Positions 21,046 to 24,913 of a stretch of 24,913 nucleotides of DNA are shown piece after piece. A program made the position numbers and the translations under genes. The notes beneath the pieces are model-generated. The model searched no databases and had not been told where the DNA came from. It worked only from the letters and a program-made list of their open reading frames with translations. Each line of letters starts with the position of its first letter. Position 1 is the stretch's first letter. The stretch spans positions 1 through 24,913 of the forward strand of contig JALNQF010000529.1 of the NCBI GenBank assembly GCA_028456385.1. Direction: 5' to 3'. This DNA comes from Ophiosphaerella korrae (Eukaryota > Ascomycota > Dothideomycetes > Pleosporales > Phaeosphaeriaceae).

Positions 21046-21548
21046 GCTCTAGTTTTATTCTTCTAGGTTATTAGAGAGTATATTATATAATTAGTCTAGT
21101 AAAGTTTATACTATTTTATTATATCTTCTTTAAAGTATAGTCTAATATATATTACTTTCTTTTCTTCTATATTAAAGTATAGTACTTATATATCTATCTA
21201 GAGTTATACTAATATAATAAAAAGTCTTAATTTTTCCTTTCTTCTATTAAACTTCTTAAGTATAAGTATCTTTAGTAGTTTCTTTATTTTACTTATCTCT
21301 AAGCGTTATATAATTAGTTCTATCTAATTTTATCCTTTAATAATTACTTTAATTTATACTTTATTTTATTTTACGTAGTCTTATAGTTCTTTATTCTACG
21401 TTTCTAAAGTATTAATTACTATCTTTATATCTTCTTTCTTAGAGATTAAGTTATTTATATAGTTCTTAATATCCTTCTATACTATATTATTTAACTTATA
21501 ACTACTTATAAGTACTTTAGCTACTTTTTTAGTTAAACTTTCTACTAT
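21046..21548 (-). pseudogene. gag: Gag N-terminus of element A, separated by the element B insertion
   Basis: This 5' part of A gag aligns base for base, with few indels, to 20,057-20,556 of B. It continues into the main A frame at 14,026 once B is removed. The presumed start codon (ATA at 21,546-21,548, from ATG) matches the candidate in B. RIP is heavier than in B: most TpG retained in B is TpA here. It covers about the first 167 codons. Confidence 0.85.
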
Positions 21549-21609
21549 CGTGTTAGCTAGACTATATATTACTTACGCTTTACTTCTTATAATAACTAAA
21601 TTAGTAAAG
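21549..21609 (-). other. Leader of element A
   Basis: Short segment between the presumed gag start and the 5' LTR. It begins next to the LTR with CTTTACTAAT, the RIPed form of the candidate primer-binding sequence of B. The gag frame is open through it. Confidence 0.5.
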
Positions 21610-22038
21610 TATAATAGGCTACCTATTATTAACTATAAGTACTTATATTAAGAAGTTAGTAGATTATAAAATAATAGTAAAAGCTTATAGAGAGATCTAT
21701 AATAACTATAAATAGTAGAAAATATTTTATAATTATCTTATACTAGCGTTCTATAGTTAAAAGATTAAATTACTAATACTATCCTAATAATACGTATTAC
21801 TACTAACTATATACTTATTATAATCTATAATCTATAGTTACTAAGACTAATAGATTATAGATTATACTAATCTATAATTTATTAATACTAAGAGTCTATA
21901 GATTATAGATTACTCTAGGTATCTTAATTATATATAGTCTCCTAATTAAGATTATTACTTTACTTGTCTTATACTTTATTAGTACTTAAGTTAAGACTAA
22001 TTAGTTCTATCTTAATTTCTTCTATTATACCTATAATA
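21610..22038 (-). repeat. Right LTR of element A (5' LTR in element orientation)
   Basis: It has 429 bp, starting TATAATAGG and ending CTATAATA, and matches the left LTR at 8,252-8,680. Both end dinucleotides are RIPed from TG and CA. It is followed at once by the duplication TATCT. Confidence 0.92.
21820..21913. repeat. Alternating inverted repeats in LTR of element A (right)
   Basis: Fourth occurrence of the four-arm TAATCTATAATCTAT block, with one arm degraded to AATCTATAATTTA. Confidence 0.78.
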
Positions 22039-22043
22039 TATCT
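22039..22043. repeat. Right target-site duplication of element A (TATCT)
   Basis: Identical to 8,247-8,251. Its last T is the first base of the TA that flanks the Fot1-like transposon. Confidence 0.85.
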
Positions 22044-22109
22044 AAGTAAGTACTAGGTATATTTACCTAGTAGTTTACTAAGCGCTAACTAAAAGTAAAA
22101 AAGTAGTTA

Positions 22110-22203
22110 AATATTAGTAAGTTATAAACTTACTAAGTTATAAACTTACTAATATATTAGTAAGTTTTATAATATTAGTAAGTTATAAACTTACTAATAT
22201 TAG
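22110..22203. repeat. Expanded hairpin repeat in D2 leader
   Basis: The 31-bp hairpin found once in D1 (64-94) is here preceded by partial copies, so that TTAGTAAGTT and AACTTACTAA arms recur several times. This adds 61 bp relative to D1. The last unit (22,171-22,201) is a perfect 14-bp stem with loop ATA. Confidence 0.75.
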
Positions 22204-22285
22204 TATAAAAATAAGAGATATAAGAGATAACTCTTTTATACTTATCTTATCTTATTATATTATTTCTCTACTTAATACTACTTAA

Positions 22286-23914
22286 ATAGCTTTAAATAAG
22301 ATAGATATTTAGCTTATAATTTTATCTATAAATTTAAAATAAATTTATAGTAATAAGCTTACTACTAAAGTCTTTAATATATCTAAATTAATACTATATA
22401 ACTAATATACTAGTATCTCTACTTAACGTAATTACTAGCCTAACTTAAAGAAGCTTACTTAGCTAGAAGAAGAAGTAATAGTTAATTATATCTTTAACCT
22501 AGATTCTTATAGTTTTACTTTAACTCTAGCTACTATATATAAAATAGCTAATAACCTACTTACTTAGCGTAAAAGTAGCTTTATTAGTATCTACTAAGCG
22601 CGTAACTTTATTAAGTATATAAATAGTCTTATAATATATTTTAATTACTTATATAATAAGTATTAAGCTTTATATAAAGACTTAGCTACTATAACTAGCT
22701 AGTTTAAGATAGTATAGTATATAAGAGCTATATATAAAATAGCTAATAAAGATATTTATAACTTTAATAAAGCTAGCTTTATAATAAGTAAGATTATAAC
22801 TTAGCTTATTATAATAAAGTTAGAGAAGAAAAGTAAGCTAAAAGCTATTTAGCTTAGTAATTATAAGTAGGTAATAGTAATTACTATAATTAATACTACT
22901 AAATAGGTAGTTCTACTATTCTTTATCTTTACTAGTAATTACTACCTCTCTACTTAGTATAATAAAAACTATATCTTATAAGACTAAGTTATTAGAATTA
23001 GTAATAATAGCTAAATAATAGATAAACTAGCTATTAACTAGCTTAAGTACTTTAATAAGTATATAAAGAGCTAAGTAGTTAGTATATATTAGCTACTTAT
23101 ACTTAATAGTTATAGGAGCTAGTACTTTTTTAAGTTTAATAAGTTTTATAAAAAGAATAATATCTATATACTTAGTATACTAGCTTACTTATCTTACTTA
23201 CTTTAGCCTTTTAATATTAGCTACTTCTCTCTATTAAAGAAAGCGTATAGCTACTAAGTTAAGAGCTTAATCTAGAACTATATTAATTATATTACTAAAC
23301 TTAAATTCTTACTAGCTTTCTCTATAGCTTTTAACTAGGTATTTATAAAAGTAAATATTTACTTAGCTTTTTAAGCTACTAGCCTTATTCTACTTTAGCT
23401 AAAAGTAGTTATTTTAAGGCTTAATATTTAGCTCTATACGCCTACTTTAGCTACTTTACTAAAGGTACCCTAAGTACCTTATACGCTAAGTAATATATAT
23501 AAGCTAAAAGCTTAGTTAATACTTATATATAAGCGTGTACGCTAGTATAAAAGCTTATTACTAGTATTAATTATTAACGTAATTAATTTACTTATAAAAA
23601 GAGCTTATAAAATAGTACTAGAAGCTAAGTTAATATATAATTAGACTTCTAGTCTTAAGAAAGCTAATAAAGTAGCTAGTAAGTATAAATTATAAAAAAA
23701 GATATAGATTTAGAAGTAAAAAGTCTTAATAAAAAGATAAGAAAAGAATATACTTACTAAAAAAGAGGCTATATAGTATTAAGTTAATAAATAGTATTAA
23801 GATAAAAAGAGATTAAACTTAAGTTACTAAGCTTATATATACTATAAGAAGTATAGAGAGACTAGGTATAACTTATATATATATAAAATAATATAGTAGA
23901 TACTACTTAATTTA
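22286..23914 (+). pseudogene. Fot1-like (pogo, Tc1/mariner superfamily) transposase
   Basis: The transposase cut and pasted this element; RIP has killed it. One frame of 543 codons runs from a presumed ATA start (from ATG) to TAA, and Fot1 has 542 codons. The N-terminal helix-turn-helix DNA-binding part shows NKLTTKVFNISKL, NYQPNLKKLTQLEEEV-like sequence with stops at Gln, and LATIYKIANNLL. The DDE/D core keeps family context at all three catalytic Asp positions, each now Asn: YNFNKASF (22,766-22,768), LLILNSYRS (23,105-23,107) and PFNISYFSLLKKAY (23,213-23,215). The last two are separated by 35 residues, the DD35D spacing of this group. A CCHC zinc knuckle with Cys and His changed to Tyr follows at 23,843-23,884 in the same frame. 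I saw no frameshift. Confidence 0.9.
23843..23884 (+). other. C-terminal CCHC zinc knuckle of the Fot1-like transposase
   Basis: YKKYRETRYNLYIY fits C-x2-C-x4-H-x4-C exactly after Cys-to-Tyr and His-to-Tyr changes (TGC/TGT and CAT to TAT). It is in the transposase frame. Related fungal pogo transposases carry such a knuckle near their C-terminus. Confidence 0.75.
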
Positions 23915-24002
23915 ATATATTAATATATCTATACTACTTTACTATATTATTAAGTTATACGTATAAAGAGGTATATAAAGTTAGTATTAGGTATAGCTTA
24001 CT

Positions 24003-24834
24003 TATAAACTATATTATTTTTATTTTATTTTATAATTATTTACTTTAGTAGTATCTATTTACTAAGTTTTAGATTTTTATTATAAATTTATTTTATATAT
24101 TAGTATTTATTTACTTTATTTTTAGTATTTTAAGTAGTATTTTATATTTAGAAGTTTTAACTTTATAGTTATTTTTTTAATTTTATTTTAAGTTATATTT
24201 ACTTACTTTTTTACTTTTTATAAGAATATAGTTTTATATAGCTATATATTTTTATTTATAAAGTTTTTAAGTTATATAGTAATACTATAATAGTTATATT
24301 TTTTACTTATATTTTACTACTTAAAGTTTATAGTTTTTAAAAAAAAATTCTTTATTATTATTTTACTACTTAAGTATATTAACTTTTTTTATTACTTTAT
24401 TTTTTTACTTAGTAATTTTTTACTAAGTACTTTATTTTACTATATATATAGTATTTTTAGCTTTTTACTTTATTTAAGTTTATATTATTAATATATATTT
24501 TATTTAGTTTAAAGTATTTATAACTACTTTAAACTTAGTTATTTTTATTTTTATAATAATACTTATACTTTAGCTTTTATTTTTTATTTTTTATTTATAG
24601 TAGTTTTTAGTTTTTAGGTTTTACTATAGATTTATATATATAATTATTAACTTAAATTTCTTTTTTTATTAAGTTTTTTAATCTTTTAATTAAAGCTTTA
24701 CTATATACTAGTTTAGCTTTTATATTACTTTAAAGTTTTTATTAAAATATTTTATTTATATTATATAGCTTTAGAATTTATTAGTATAGTTTACTACTAT
24801 TATATTATATATTTTACTACTATTATATTATATA

Positions 24835-24836
<2 letters not shown>
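24003..24836. other. T-rich stretch with no recognisable gene
   Basis: About 830 bp with very few G or C and a clear excess of T over A on the plus strand, including many T runs. Apparent long Phe/Leu/Ile/Tyr frames come from composition alone. I see no match to the elements on the left and no conserved motif on either strand. It includes a 23-bp duplication at its right end. Confidence 0.6.
24791..24836. repeat. Two tandem copies of a 23-bp unit
   Basis: The unit begins TTACTACTATTATATTATAT and is repeated exactly at 24,791-24,813 and 24,814-24,836. It directly precedes the microsatellite. Confidence 0.85.

Positions 24837-24913
<77 letters not shown>
24837..24913. repeat. (TTA)n microsatellite running off the window
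   Basis: An uninterrupted TTA repeat of at least 77 bp (about 26 units) reaches the last base, so its full length is unknown. The long run may equally mark an assembly edge. Confidence 0.97.

Larger units (their letters stand above)
8252..22038 (-). mobile_element. Element A: full Ty3/gypsy chromovirus split by element B
   Basis: Two 429-bp LTRs (8,252-8,680 and 21,610-22,038) flank a minus-strand gag-pol and are bordered by TATCT duplications. Removing the nested element B (14,027-21,040) and one copy of its AGATA duplication leaves an element of 6,768 bp. The internal part is 258 bp shorter than that of B, mostly because of an in-phase deletion in RNase H. A is more heavily RIPed than B. 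The polypurine tract lies beside the left LTR, which confirms the minus orientation. Confidence 0.9.
22045..24002 (+). mobile_element. Nearly complete pogo/Fot1-like DNA transposon (copy D2)
   Basis: A TA dinucleotide (22,043-22,044 and 24,003-24,004) borders AGTAAG at the left and its complement CTTACT at the right, giving 1,958 bp, close to Fot1 (about 1.9 kb). Inside is one plus-strand transposase frame of Fot1 size. The first 200 bp match the D1 fragment at the window start. The terminal inverted repeat is only clear over 6 bp, and TA is common here, so the exact ends are less certain than the identity. Confidence 0.8.

Noticed and set aside
8252..22038. Four similar repeats at intervals, considered as a CRISPR-like or satellite array
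   Set aside because: They are two LTR pairs with 5-bp target duplications, each pair of equal length; the spacing is that of nested retroelements.
24009..24780. Long plus-strand frames rich in Phe, Leu, Ile and Tyr resembling a membrane protein
   Set aside because: T-rich DNA gives such residues by composition in every frame; there is no conserved motif and stops are present.
1..24913. Mitochondrial or plasmid origin because of the extreme AT content
   Set aside because: The content is nuclear-type Ty3/gypsy and Fot1-like elements with target duplications, and the dinucleotide pattern is that of RIP.
1..24913. tRNA, rRNA, small RNA, riboswitch or bacterial-type regulatory sites
   Set aside because: No cloverleaf, conserved rRNA stretch or similar signal was visible on either strand.

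Overview
This window is a transposon graveyard from the nuclear genome of a filamentous ascomycete (Pezizomycotina) with a strong repeat-induced point mutation (RIP) system. It is extremely AT-rich. CpA and TpG are almost absent and TpA is hugely enriched, while the remaining C sits mostly before T, C or G. In-frame stops are TAA/TAG at positions where related proteins have Gln or Trp. That is the footprint of CpA-to-TpA mutation of repeats. I see no intact gene, no tRNA or rRNA, no CRISPR array and no host gene. The species cannot be named; the pattern fits the AT-rich isochores known from fungi such as Leptosphaeria.

Layout, left to right. (1) 1-134: 5' end of a pogo/Fot1-like DNA transposon (copy D1). 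(2) About 750-7,900: a degenerate Ty3/gypsy chromovirus (element C) on the minus strand, with a gag-like frame, protease, reverse transcriptase (RT), integrase and chromodomain; I could not find its LTRs. (3) 8,252-22,038: a second Ty3/gypsy chromovirus (element A), minus strand, with 429-bp LTRs and target duplication TATCT. It is split in its gag by (4) 14,027-21,040: a full-length 7,014-bp relative (element B), minus strand, with 423-bp LTRs and target duplication AGATA. (5) About 22,045-24,002: a nearly full-length Fot1-like transposon (D2) on the plus strand, with one continuous transposase frame of about 543 codons. (6) 24,003-24,836: T-rich sequence without a recognisable gene. (7) 24,837-24,913: a (TTA)n microsatellite running off the window.

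How it fits together. B is the youngest and least mutated copy, and its Gag-Pol can be read in a single minus-strand frame from Gag zinc knuckles to chromodomain. A has the same architecture but lacks about 261 bp in phase, which removes two of the three RNase H catalytic residues; A was probably defective independently of RIP. A inserted within 1-2 bp of the Fot1-like terminus. All three retroelements carry an integrase-linked chromodomain. In this family the chromodomain steers integration to H3K9-methylated chromatin, which RIPed AT-rich DNA attracts, so nesting of chromoviruses inside RIPed DNA is what a self-reinforcing insertion sink would produce (inference). I see no new cellular system here. 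The parts most worth a second look are the strand-asymmetric RIP in B, the in-phase RNase H deletion in A, the alternating inverted repeats in all four LTRs, a possible self-priming site, and the unexplained frames between chromodomain and polypurine tract.
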